From positions 1 to 12,390 of the forward strand of contig JAGVEP010000364.1 in NCBI GenBank assembly GCA_020058145.1: a stretch of DNA of 12,390 bases. The letters run 5' to 3'. Origin of the DNA: Phycisphaerae bacterium (lineage in GTDB: Bacteria; Planctomycetota; Phycisphaerae; UBA1845; Fen-1342). The first letter of the stretch is position 1. Each line of letters begins with the position of its first letter. The notes below the pieces were generated by a model, which worked only from the letters and a program-made list of their open reading frames with translations, was not told where the DNA came from and made no database searches. The position numbers and the translations under genes were made by a program. This document shows positions 1 through 7,600 of the stretch, in pieces.

Positions 1-1344
1 ATCAAGGACGATTGGACCGCACAACTCAGCGCAGAACACCTCACCCGCCTCTGCCGGGAGGCCGGCAGCACCTGGCGCTGCCGGACGCTGACGCCAGTCG
101 TGACGATTTACGTGTTTCTCTTGCAGGTCCTCCACGGCAACACGGCCATGACGAACCTGCCCCGCCTGAGCGGCAAACGCTTCACGCCCGCAGCCTACTG
201 CCAGGCCCGGAAGCGCGTACCACTGGCGGTCCTGCGACGCCTGCTGCACGAGACCGGCGTCCCGCTGCGGGCCCTTGACAGGCCCCGGGCATGTCAAGGG
301 CGGGCCGGAACGCGGGGCGATTCCCGCTGGCACGGCCACCGCACCTGGCTGGTGGACGGCTCGTCCTGCTCCATGCCCGACACGCCGGCGTTGCGGAAAC
401 ACTTCGGCCAGCCCAGCGGCCAGAAGCAAGGTTGCGGCTTCCCCGTCGCCCACTTGCTGGTACTGTTCGACGGCGGTCGCGGCCGGCTGCTGGACGTGCT
501 GGTTTCGTCCTGGCGCCTGCACGACCTGACCCGCGTGGCCGAACTGCACGCCTGGCTGCAGCCGGGCGACGTACTGGTCGCGGATCGCGGCTTCTGCTCC
601 TACGCTCATTTAGCCCTGCTTTTCCAGCAAAACGTGTTCGCGGTGCTGCGCCTGCACCAGGCCCAAATTGTCGACTTCCGGCCACGCCGCCCGGCCGCCG
701 CGCCGGGCGGCGAAAAGGGCCGGCCGCGTTCGACTTGGCTGGCGCGCTGCGGCCGACAGGATCAACTGGTCCTGTGGCCCCGGCCGGCGACCGTCTCGCG
801 CACCATGACCGCGGCGCAACATGCGGCGCTGCCGGAACACCTGGTCGTGCGTGAACTGCGTTATCGCGTCGGCACGCCCGGCTTCCGTACCCGACAGATC
901 ACGCTAGTCACGACGCTGCTCGATCCGCAGCGCTACCCGGCGGAGGTGGTGGCGGACCTGTACCGGCAGCGCTGGCAGGTCGAGACGAACCTGCGGTACT
1001 TGAAGCAGACGCTCGGGCTGGCCGTCTTACACAGTCAAACGGTCGCGGGCGTGGAGAAAGAAATTCTGGTCTTCGCCCTGGTCTACAACCTGGTGCAAAG
1101 CGCCCGGGCCGGCGCCGCCGCGGCCCAAGGTGTGCCGCACGAACGGATCAGCTTCGTGGACGCGCTGCGGCAGCTCCGCTGGCCGCCGGCCACCCCCGCG
1201 CCGCCCGATTTGTGGGTCAACCCCCACCGTCCCAACCGCTACGAGCCGCGCGTTCGCAAACGCCGTCCGCCGGGATATCCGCTCATGACCCAGCCCCGCG
1301 CCGCCCTACGTAAAGCCTTGCGGAGAAAACAAGATGCAGCTTAA
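1..1344 (+). CDS. IS4-family DDE transposase, 5'-truncated by window edge
   Basis: The protein catalyses cut-and-paste movement of its own insertion sequence through a DDE (RNase H-fold) active site. The frame is open from base 1, and the 33 residues before the first possible GTG start (base 100) look like the normal IS4 N-terminal part, so the gene begins left of the window and GTG-100 is not taken as the start. Numbering from GTG-100, the catalytic acids are D86 in VDGSS (codon near 355), D162 in VADRG (near 583) and E295 (near 982). E295 lies in the IS4 signature Y-x2-R-x3-E-x6-K (Y288, R291, E295, K302). The visible 447 residues are intact to the TAA stop, so the copy could be functional if its left part is whole. 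A palindrome starts 13 bases after the stop. It is followed by a T-rich tract and could terminate this transcript. Family assignment is firm; the subgroup is not determined. Confidence 0.93.
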   Translation: MKDDWTAQLSAEHLTRLCREAGSTWRCRTLTPVVTIYVFLLQVLHGNTAMTNLPRLSGKRFTPAAYCQARKRVPLAVLRRLLHETGVPLRALDRPRACQGRAGTRGDSRWHGHRTWLVDGSSCSMPDTPALRKHFGQPSGQKQGCGFPVAHLLVLFDGGRGRLLDVLVSSWRLHDLTRVAELHAWLQPGDVLVADRGFCSYAHLALLFQQNVFAVLRLHQAQIVDFRPRRPAAAPGGEKGRPRSTWLARCGRQDQLVLWPRPATVSRTMTAAQHAALPEHLVVRELRYRVGTPGFRTRQITLVTTLLDPQRYPAEVVADLYRQRWQVETNLRYLKQTLGLAVLHSQTVAGVEKEILVFALVYNLVQSARAGAAAAQGVPHERISFVDALRQLRWPPATPAPPDLWVNPHRPNRYEPRVRKRRPPGYPLMTQPRAALRKALRRKQDAA

Positions 1345-1357
1345 GTTAATGCCATTC
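1..1357 (+). mobile_element. Right part of an IS4-family insertion sequence
   Basis: The transposase gene implies an insertion sequence whose left end is outside the window. The right end cannot be fixed without the left inverted repeat. A reasonable candidate is the short AT-rich stretch just after the stop codon (about 1341-1357), because the next base begins a palindrome that occurs again 1.2 kb away without any transposase beside it. The second palindrome is flanked by ATA on its left and TAT on its right. The first lacks the left ATA but keeps the right TAT, which is what a junction at 1357/1358 would produce. The boundary is inference; the element itself follows from the gene. Confidence 0.5.
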
Positions 1358-1401
1358 GGGACAGTCACCTATTTCGTGTGACTGAAATAGGTGACTGTCC
1401 C
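1358..1401. repeat. Long palindrome, copy 1 (18-bp perfect arms)
   Basis: The left arm GGGACAGTCACCTATTTC (1358-1375) is perfectly complementary to 1384-1401, with an 8-base loop GTGTGACT. A second copy in the same orientation lies at 2542-2589. On the plus strand the hairpin is followed by a T-rich tract, so it may act as a rho-independent-type terminator for the transposase. Sequences of this type (GGGACAGTCACC...) resemble dispersed REP-like or RAYT-linked palindromes known in several bacterial phyla. That link is from memory and no RAYT gene is in the window. Confidence 0.9.
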
Positions 1402-1455
1402 TATTCTATTTTATTTCCCTATTTTCCTTATTTTCCTCTATTTCCCTTCTAACCC
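1402..1455. other. Pyrimidine-rich, low-GC spacer
   Basis: Between the first palindrome and the stop of the SEC-C gene the plus strand is almost entirely T and C, with short repeated CTATTTTCC-like words. A shorter version, CTATTTTCTCTA, follows the second palindrome near 2594. The pyrimidine-rich flank therefore seems to travel with the palindrome. No gene is seen here. Confidence 0.6.
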
Positions 1456-2487
1456 TCACATCCCAATGCGTTTCGGACGACCACAGCATTTCTTCCATTT
1501 CTTTCGGCTGCCACACGGACAAGGTTCGTTGCGACCCGCAGAGGTGCTGACCAGCCCACGTCGAAACATGTATTGTTGCAATTTCATCGCTTTGAACTCC
1601 GCGGCCTCATGCGGACTCCAAGTCTGCAGGCGATCCTGTTTCCAAAATGTGGTTGGCCACTCCTGCTCGAATCTCGGCAGTAGGTGGGCATAGTAGCTGA
1701 AGTCCCGAAGTGTGTGTCGGACTGCTCGCCGCATAGCTTGACGACCGTAGCCTTCAATCTCCATCAATGGTGCTATAGGGTCAACATTCGTGATCAGAAG
1801 GTTGCTATACGCATTGTGGTGCACAAACTCGCATAACCGCTTATAATCGGTCTCTATGTCCCTTAGCCGTTCGTCCTTCTTGGCCGCCCGTTGAATACAG
1901 GTTACGACGTTCGTTACTGTAAAGTCTGTGTTATCCTGTTCGTCATAGATGTTTGGCGGCTGTACTGGATCAGGATCGCCTCTTTCTGACTCGATCAATG
2001 TCCGAAGGACTTCGCACCGATTGCCCCAGAGAAATTGAATCAGGATGCGATCAAATGTTTCCGCCCTCTGATAACGGTCAGTGACCGTAGCCTCCGCGTC
2101 CTTGAGTCTGTCAGTCATGTGCCAAACCGTTGCGACCAGTTCAATCAGAGAGCGGGTAGTGCCGAAGGGAGAATATGGGTCCGCTGCGGCAAGTCCGTGG
2201 ATATAGGCGCGGATCAAGTAGCCGAGCTTTAGTGTCTGGTACGCGACGGAGTGCAGCATGCGTGCGGATATCACGCTCACTGCATATTCTTCCTTTGCGG
2301 CATCACCATGGCGGTGGTCGATCTGACATGTCAGGACCGGGACGTTCGTCTTAAAAGAAGGCGTAAGTGGCAAGGTGTCGTTATGCAACGCAACAAGTGC
2401 ATTTAGTTGTTCAAGCAGTCCGCAGTCGCGTGCGAGCATAATTTCAGTTTCTGACAGTTTGATTGTGGGCATGGTCAAAGTGCTCAT
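1456..2487 (-). CDS. Helical protein with C-terminal SEC-C zinc-binding motif
   Basis: This is a 343-residue protein of unknown function. The last 26 residues are a textbook SEC-C motif, GRNEPCPCGSRKKWKKCCG, with zinc ligands C323, C325, C334 and C335 (C-x-C-x8-C-C). In SecA this motif binds zinc and SecB or ribosomes, and it is also found as a tail on many unrelated proteins. The first 300 residues look mostly alpha-helical, with several conserved-looking His/Trp/Arg positions (for example VATVWHMTD and CEFVHHNAYSN). I do not recognise a named domain there. The ATG at 2487 is supported by GGGAG about seven bases upstream. There is no signal peptide, so it is probably cytoplasmic. GC content is clearly lower than in the flanking genes and two matching palindromes bracket the gene, which suggests recent acquisition. 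The motif is certain; the role is not known. Confidence 0.9.
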   Translation of the reverse strand: MSTLTMPTIKLSETEIMLARDCGLLEQLNALVALHNDTLPLTPSFKTNVPVLTCQIDHRHGDAAKEEYAVSVISARMLHSVAYQTLKLGYLIRAYIHGLAAADPYSPFGTTRSLIELVATVWHMTDRLKDAEATVTDRYQRAETFDRILIQFLWGNRCEVLRTLIESERGDPDPVQPPNIYDEQDNTDFTVTNVVTCIQRAAKKDERLRDIETDYKRLCEFVHHNAYSNLLITNVDPIAPLMEIEGYGRQAMRRAVRHTLRDFSYYAHLLPRFEQEWPTTFWKQDRLQTWSPHEAAEFKAMKLQQYMFRRGLVSTSAGRNEPCPCGSRKKWKKCCGRPKRIGM

Positions 2488-2522
2488 TCCGACACTCCCG
2501 TTCGAAGCATCGATCTTGCCCG

Positions 2523-2542
2523 AGTCTTAAAGAAGTCTTAAA
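2523..2542. repeat. Short tandem repeat AGTCTTAAA beside palindrome 2
   Basis: AGTCTTAAA occurs at 2523-2531 and again at 2534-2542, directly abutting the left arm of the second palindrome. It lies just upstream of the SEC-C gene (minus strand). It could be a small regulator half-site pair, an insertion footprint, or chance. Confidence 0.4.
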
Positions 2543-2589
2543 TAGGGACAGTCACCTATTGTGTGACTGAAATGGGTGACTGTCCCTAT
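2542..2589. repeat. Long palindrome, copy 2 (19-bp arms, one wobble)
   Basis: The arms at 2542-2560 and 2571-2589 are complementary, with one T-G wobble position. The loop sequence is nearly that of copy 1, and copy 2 lacks the two bases TC before the loop. It shares orientation with copy 1. On the minus strand it lies 62 bases after the stop of the repeat lipoprotein gene and is followed by a moderately T-rich stretch, so it could weakly terminate that transcript. Confidence 0.88.
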
Positions 2590-2651
2590 GGTCTCTATTT
2601 TCTCTACATTGTCGAGAGCATTCGATTCCTGCATGAACGCCTTTTCGGCGT

Positions 2652-3077
2652 TCACTCGTCATAGAAGACCGTGTTGCCAATCCGCGTGGCCGTCGTCCCG
2701 TCATTGAAGAATGTGTGGTTGCCAATCCGCGTGGCCGTCGTCCCGTCATTGAAGAACGTGAAGTTGCCAATTCGCGTGGCCGTCGTCCCGTCATTGAAGA
2801 ATGTGTGGTTGCCAATCTGCGTGGCCGTCGTCCCGTCATTGAAGAATGTGTGGTTGCCAATCTGCTGCGCCGTGGAGCCATCGCTAAAGAACCAAGCGTT
2901 GCCCACGCGCTGAGCGGTCACTCCGTTGCTCAAGAAAATTGTGTTGTCAGGCACGCGGCCACTCACCTCGGCGCGACCGTGACGCGCGTAACCACCATAA
3001 TCAGGAGAAGGGGTGGATGAAACGCAGCCACACGTAGCGAAGAGCGAGACAAGAGCGAATGAACGCCATGTTCTCAT
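2652..3077 (-). CDS. Small exported or lipoprotein with 15-residue beta repeats
   Basis: This is a 141-residue secreted protein of unknown function. The N-terminus (MRTWRSFALVSLFATCGC) is a short signal peptide ending in two cysteines, C16 and C18. The lipobox is non-canonical (LFATC or ATCGC), so lipidation is likely but not certain. Residues 45-134 are six tandem 15-residue units with the pattern NhTFFNDGTTATrIG, followed by a partial unit NTVFYDE. The alternation of aromatic or aliphatic residues with an NDG turn suggests a stacked beta-hairpin or solenoid. Units 3-6 are almost identical and units 1-2 have diverged. The ATG at 3077 is preceded by GAGGTG at good spacing. No cysteine or charged catalytic cluster is seen beyond the signal region, so a structural or binding role is more likely than an enzymatic one. 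I do not recognise a named family. Confidence 0.85.
   Translation of the reverse strand: MRTWRSFALVSLFATCGCVSSTPSPDYGGYARHGRAEVSGRVPDNTIFLSNGVTAQRVGNAWFFSDGSTAQQIGNHTFFNDGTTATQIGNHTFFNDGTTATRIGNFTFFNDGTTATRIGNHTFFNDGTTATRIGNTVFYDE
2676..2945 (-). repeat. 45-bp tandem repeat array, six units, in frame
   Basis: Six contiguous 45-bp units encode residues 45-134 of the small lipoprotein. The four units nearest the 3' end differ from each other at only about one to six positions, including silent ones. The two units nearest the signal peptide are clearly diverged. The pattern fits recent expansion from the 3' side. The period is a multiple of three, so unit gain or loss would change protein length without shifting frame. 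Confidence 0.93.
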
Positions 3078-3364
3078 GCCGACACCTCGAAGTGCTTTGA
3101 TCTGCGATTCTCATCGATGATAGCGGATCAGCTGTAATACCGCTAGCAGTCCGGTGCAAAAGTCGCTTGACGCATACGGTATGAAGGTGACGGTTATGAT
3201 GATGCTCGGCATGCGGAAACGCAACCGCATGCTCGGGTCTGCCTGTATAGGTCTCGGATTCGAAAAACTGCCAGAAAAGCGCCAGTGGTGGTTTCGCAAC
3301 TGTCCTATTCACAAACAGTTACATCAAACCGGTCTTCTCCGGCAGCTTCCCAAGCTGGACGCCA
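3078..3364. other. Intergenic region with one perfect hairpin
   Basis: This 287-base gap separates the lipoprotein gene from the upstream epimerase gene on the same strand, so the lipoprotein gene probably has its own promoter here. I could not pick a convincing -35/-10 pair. The only clear structure is a hairpin with arms GCATGCGG (3209-3216) and CCGCATGC (3225-3232) and an 8-base loop. No T tract follows it on either strand, so it is not a typical terminator. No coding frame here looks real. Confidence 0.5.
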
Positions 3365-4477
3365 CTACGGCGGTGCGGTACGACCTACAACATGCCAGCG
3401 CACCATAATCTCCGCAATCCGCTCCGCCGCCCGCCCATCCCATAGCTCCGGCACCCGCGGCGTCACTTTCCCCGCCTGCACGCGACGATACGCCGCCAGA
3501 ATTCGCTCGGGAGACATGCCGACGACCTGGTTTGTCCCGTGTTCCGCGGTCACCGGGCGCTCAGTATTCGCCCGCAGCGTCAGGCACGGCACGCCCAGAA
3601 CGGTCGTCTCTTCCTGAATGCCGCCGGAATCGGTGAGCACGACCGCAGCCCGGCTCATCAACTTGAGAAAATCGAGGTAACCCAGCGGATCGATAATCCG
3701 CATCCCGGGCATGGCGGCGAGCCGACCGGCCAGCCCGCTGCGCTCCAGGTTGCCGCGCGTCCGCGGATGCACCGGGAACACCAGCGGCGTTTCGGCTTGA
3801 ATTTCCTGCAACGCGTCGAGAATCCCCGCCAGAACCCGCGGATCGTCAACATTCGACGGCCGGTGCAGCGTCAGCACGCCATACTTCTGCGGCGACAGCT
3901 TCAGTCGCTCCAGGACGTCGGATTTTTCCGCCATTTCGCGGTGCGCGAGGAGTGTGTCGATCATCACATTGCCGACGAGGTGGATTTTCTCGCGCGCCAC
4001 GCCCTCGTGCAGCAAGTTCTCGACGCCCGCCGGCTCGGTGACGAACAGCAATTCGCTGATGGCGTCGGTGAGCACCCGGTTAACCTCCTCCGGCATCGTC
4101 CGGTCGAAGCTCCGCAGGCCCGCCTCGACGTGAATCAGCGGCACCTGGAGCTTCGCCGCCACCAGCCCGCACGCGATCGTCGAATTCACGTCGCCGACTA
4201 CCAGCACGGCGTCGGGCTTCTCCTCCAGCACCACCGGCTCGAAGCGCTGCATGATGAGCCCCGTCTGAACGGCGTGCGACGCGCTGCCGACCTCGAGGTT
4301 GATGTCCGGCCGCGGGATGTGCAGGTCGTCGAAAAAAGACCTGCTCATCGCGTCGTCGTAGTGCTGGCCGGTGTGGACGATGCGGGCGTCGATCTCCGGC
4401 CGCTGCGCGAACGCGCGCATCAGCGGGGCGATCTTCATGAAGTTCGGACGGGCACCGCAGATGTTGATTACTTTCAC
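3365..4477 (-). CDS. wecB: UDP-N-acetylglucosamine 2-epimerase, non-hydrolysing
   Basis: This cytoplasmic enzyme interconverts UDP-GlcNAc and UDP-ManNAc, the entry step to ManNAc- and ManNAcA-containing surface polysaccharides. The 370 residues match the family's usual length and form a GT-B-like two-domain fold. Visible family landmarks are GARPNFMK with K15, HTGQHYD near 35-41, VGDVNST with D96, HVEAGLRS with E118, MPEEVNR with E131, TLHRPSNVD with H205, and TDSGGIQEE (282-290) in the nucleotide-binding half. These correspond to the catalytic set described for the E. coli enzyme (K15, D95, E117, E131, H213). The start is GTG at 4477, supported by AAGGAAG seven to eight bases upstream. It is transcribed away from the TPP II gene. 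No other polysaccharide gene is in the window, so the final product is unknown. All key residues are present and it should be active. Confidence 0.96.
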   Translation of the reverse strand: MKVINICGARPNFMKIAPLMRAFAQRPEIDARIVHTGQHYDDAMSRSFFDDLHIPRPDINLEVGSASHAVQTGLIMQRFEPVVLEEKPDAVLVVGDVNSTIACGLVAAKLQVPLIHVEAGLRSFDRTMPEEVNRVLTDAISELLFVTEPAGVENLLHEGVAREKIHLVGNVMIDTLLAHREMAEKSDVLERLKLSPQKYGVLTLHRPSNVDDPRVLAGILDALQEIQAETPLVFPVHPRTRGNLERSGLAGRLAAMPGMRIIDPLGYLDFLKLMSRAAVVLTDSGGIQEETTVLGVPCLTLRANTERPVTAEHGTNQVVGMSPERILAAYRRVQAGKVTPRVPELWDGRAAERIAEIMVRWHVVGRTAPP

Positions 4478-4642
4478 GCCGTCTTCCTTATCGGCCGTCG
4501 GCCCGCCACCGGCTCGTCGGGGTCGGGGGACCTACACTTCCCGACACTCGGTGCGTGGGCAGCCATATCGCCGAATGGTACTATCCGCTGTCCCGCCGGC
4601 CAAACGGAGAGCCGGTGCTTGCCAACCTTCTAACCCGCGAGC
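4478..4642. promoter_or_regulatory. Divergent intergenic region, presumed promoters
   Basis: The wecB-type and TPP II-like genes start on opposite sides of this 165-base gap, so both promoters should lie here. The only direct sequence evidence is the epimerase ribosome site AAGGAAG on the minus strand next to 4477. I see no convincing sigma-70-like boxes, and the TPP II start has no obvious Shine-Dalgarno sequence. An in-frame TAA at 4631-4633 limits how far upstream that gene can begin. Confidence 0.4.
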
Positions 4643-7600
4643 ATGCTCATGATTTCCCAGCGACTGTCAATCGTCCCGCTCTGCCTCGCGTCTGCCGCCG
4701 TCCTCGCCAGCCCGCCCCGCCGCGGCGATTTCCCCACCTACGGCCTGCTGCCCAAGGAGGATACCGGCGCCCTGCGGTTCCTCGCGGAGCATCCCGACTA
4801 CGACGGCCGCGGCGTCGTGGTCGCCATCTTCGACACCGGCGTCGATCCCGGCGCCCCCGGCCTCCAGATCACTAGCGACGGCCGATCCAAAATCGTCGAT
4901 ATGGTGGACGGCACCGGCAGCGGCGATGTGGACACCTCCGCCGTCGTCGAGGCCCAGGACGGCGCGATCACCGGCCTCACTGGCCGAACGCTCCAAGTCG
5001 ATCCGAACTGGTCCAACCCCACCGACAAGTACCACGTCGGCCTCAAGCGCGCCTATGAGCTGTTCCCCGGCGAGCTCGTCGGCCGCCTGACCGCCAAACA
5101 CCGCGAGAAGTGGGACGAGCAGCAACGCGTCGCCACCACAGCACTGGAGCAGCAACTCGCCGCCTGGGACACCACCCACGCCAGCCCGTCCAAAGACCAG
5201 AAGAAGGAACGCGAGGAAATCGAGACCCGCCTGGAGCAGCTCAAGAGCCTCCAGGAGCACTTCGAAGACCCCGGCCCCATTTTCGACTGCGTCGTCTTTC
5301 ACGACGGCCAGGTCTGGCGGGCCGTGCTGGACACCAACGAAAACGGCGACTTGGCCGAGGAAAAGTTGATGACCAACTACCGGCTCGAACACCAGTGGAG
5401 CACGTTCAGCAGCGATGATCTGTTGAACTATGCCCTCAACATCTACGACGACGGCGACCTGCTTTCCATCGTCTGCGATGTCGGCTCGCACGGCACCCAC
5501 GTCGCCGGCATCGTCGCCGCGAATTTCCCCGACCAGCCCGAACTCAACGGCCTCGCCCCGGGCGCCCAACTGGTCGCCGTCAAAATCGGCGACCCGCGGC
5601 TCGATGGCAACTCCTGCGCCACCGGCGAAATCCGCGGCTGCATCGCCGTCCTCCAGAACCACGCCGACCTCATCAATCAGAGCTTCGGCGAACCCTCCGC
5701 CGACCCCGATATCGGCCGCAACAGCGAAATCTACTCCGAAATTGTGAACCGCTACGGCGTCATCTACGTCTCCAGTGCCGGCAACGAGGGCCCCGCCCTC
5801 TCGACCGTCGGCTATCCGGGGTCAAGCACCGAAGCGCTCCTCGCCGTCGGGGCTTACATTTCCGCCGAGATGATGGAAACGCAGTATTCGCTACGGGCAC
5901 CCTATGGCCCAAACCTGTACACCTGGACCACCCGCGGACCCAGCACCGATGGATCGCTGGCGGTAAAATTCTCTGCCCCCGGCGGTGCGATCAGCCCCGT
6001 GCCGAACTGGACGCTGCAACGCGAAGCCCAGATGAACGGCACGTCGATGGCCTCGCCTAATGCCTGCGGTAACATCGCTCTGCTGCTGTCCGCCCTGAAA
6101 GCTGAAAAGGTCGCGTATTCGCCGCACCGCATTCGCCGCGCGCTTGAAAACACCGCGGTGCCCGTGCCAAACGTGGACATCTTCGGCCAGGGCCGCGGCC
6201 TGATCCAGATCGATCGCGCCTACGAGTACGTCAAGAAGTTCGCGGCCTATGCCGACCAGGACCTCCGCTTTGACGTGCGGATTCCCGACCGCGGCAACGC
6301 CCGCGGCATCTATCTGCGCGAGCCGCAGGAGACCGAGCAGCCGCTCGAAACCAGCCTCAACGTCCACCCCATCTTCCACCACGACGCCGACAACCACGAC
6401 AAAGTCGACTTCGAAATGCGCATCGCGCTCGAAAGCACCGCCCGCTGGGTCGAATGTGCCGATCACCTGATGCTGATGGCGGGCGGACGGCGTATGGGAA
6501 TTAAGATCGACCCGACTCACCTTCCGACCGGCGTTCATTACGCCGAAATCCGCGGCTACGACGCCGCCAGCCCCGAGCGCGGGCCGCTGTTCCGCGTGCC
6601 AATTACCGTCGTGCGGCCCGAACACGTCGACCGCGACGAATACAAGTGGTCGGAGACGCTCGCGTTCGAGCCCGCCCAGATCGAACGCCGCTTCTTCGCC
6701 GTTCCGCCGGGCGCAACGTGGGCCGACGTGCGCATCCGTCGGCTCGACACCGCGGAGCCGCGGACCATCATTCTGCAAACCGCGCAGCTCGTCCCTGGCT
6801 TCCGTCTCGACGACCACCAATTCGAGGAATACCTCCGGCTCGGCAGCGGCGCGGACGAGACCCGCAACTTCAAAGTCGTCGCCGGCCGCACGCTCGAAGT
6901 CTGCCTGGCCCAGTTCTGGTCCAGCCTCGGCGAGTGCGAGTGCGAAGTCGAGCTGACCTTCCACGGAATCATCGCCGATCCCAGCGGTCTGTCCGTTGAT
7001 GGCAGTGAAATCGCCACGCGCCTCAATCTCGCCACGCCGTTGCGCAAAGAGCGTGTCGCCCCGTCGGCATCACTCGACACACTCCGCCGCCCCATCCGGC
7101 CGAGCAAAGCCGATATCCGGCCCCTCGTCGGCGAGCGCGACCGGCTGCCCGAGGAGCGGCAAATCCACGAACTGGTCCTGACGTACGAATTCAAATTGGA
7201 TAGCGACACCTCCGTCACGCCGCGCGTCGCCCTGGCAAACATCAAGGAATACCAGGAAGCCTGGCAATCCAGCCTGTACCTCATCTTCGATTCGTCCAAA
7301 CGCGTCGTGACGCGCTGGGGCCTCTGGCCGCGGGCGGTGAGCCTGAGCAAGGGCGATTACGTGCTCAAGTTCCACCTGCGGCACGACAACCGGGCGCAGC
7401 TCGAGCAGGTCAAAGAGCTCGTCCTGCTGCTCGACCAGGCGCTCAGCAAGTCCGTCAGCCTCGACCTGCACACCGACCCGGACGACGCGCTCGCCGGCGG
7501 CAGCAAGTTCGGCACGAAGACGCTCGCCAAAGGCGCGCGGGCTGTCGCCTGGGTCGCCAGCCTGCCTGCCGACAAGCTGCCGAAGTCGGCCCAGCCTGGC

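Noticed and set aside
100..102. GTG at 100 as the transposase start
   Set aside because: The frame is open to base 1 and the upstream residues resemble the normal IS4 N-terminal region, so the gene is cut by the window edge.
2552..2881. Second minus-strand frame across the 45-bp repeats, giving Arg-rich repeats
   Set aside because: It arises only because a 45-bp unit keeps every frame open. The chosen frame has a signal peptide, ribosome site and regular beta pattern.
2674..2943. CRISPR array
   Set aside because: The units are directly contiguous without unique spacers and lie in frame inside a coding sequence.
3209..3232. Hairpin as terminator of the epimerase gene
   Set aside because: The stem is perfect, but no T-rich tract follows on the minus strand and it is over 130 bases past the stop.
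3539..4633. Long plus-strand open frame (364 residues) opposite the epimerase gene
   Set aside because: It is antisense to a complete, clearly recognisable wecB-type gene. Its product is rich in Arg/His with no domain, as expected from GC-rich third positions.
4667..5662. Minus-strand open frame (331 residues) inside the TPP II-like gene
   Set aside because: It is a shadow of a strongly conserved peptidase; the product is Val/Gly/Ala-rich with no motif.
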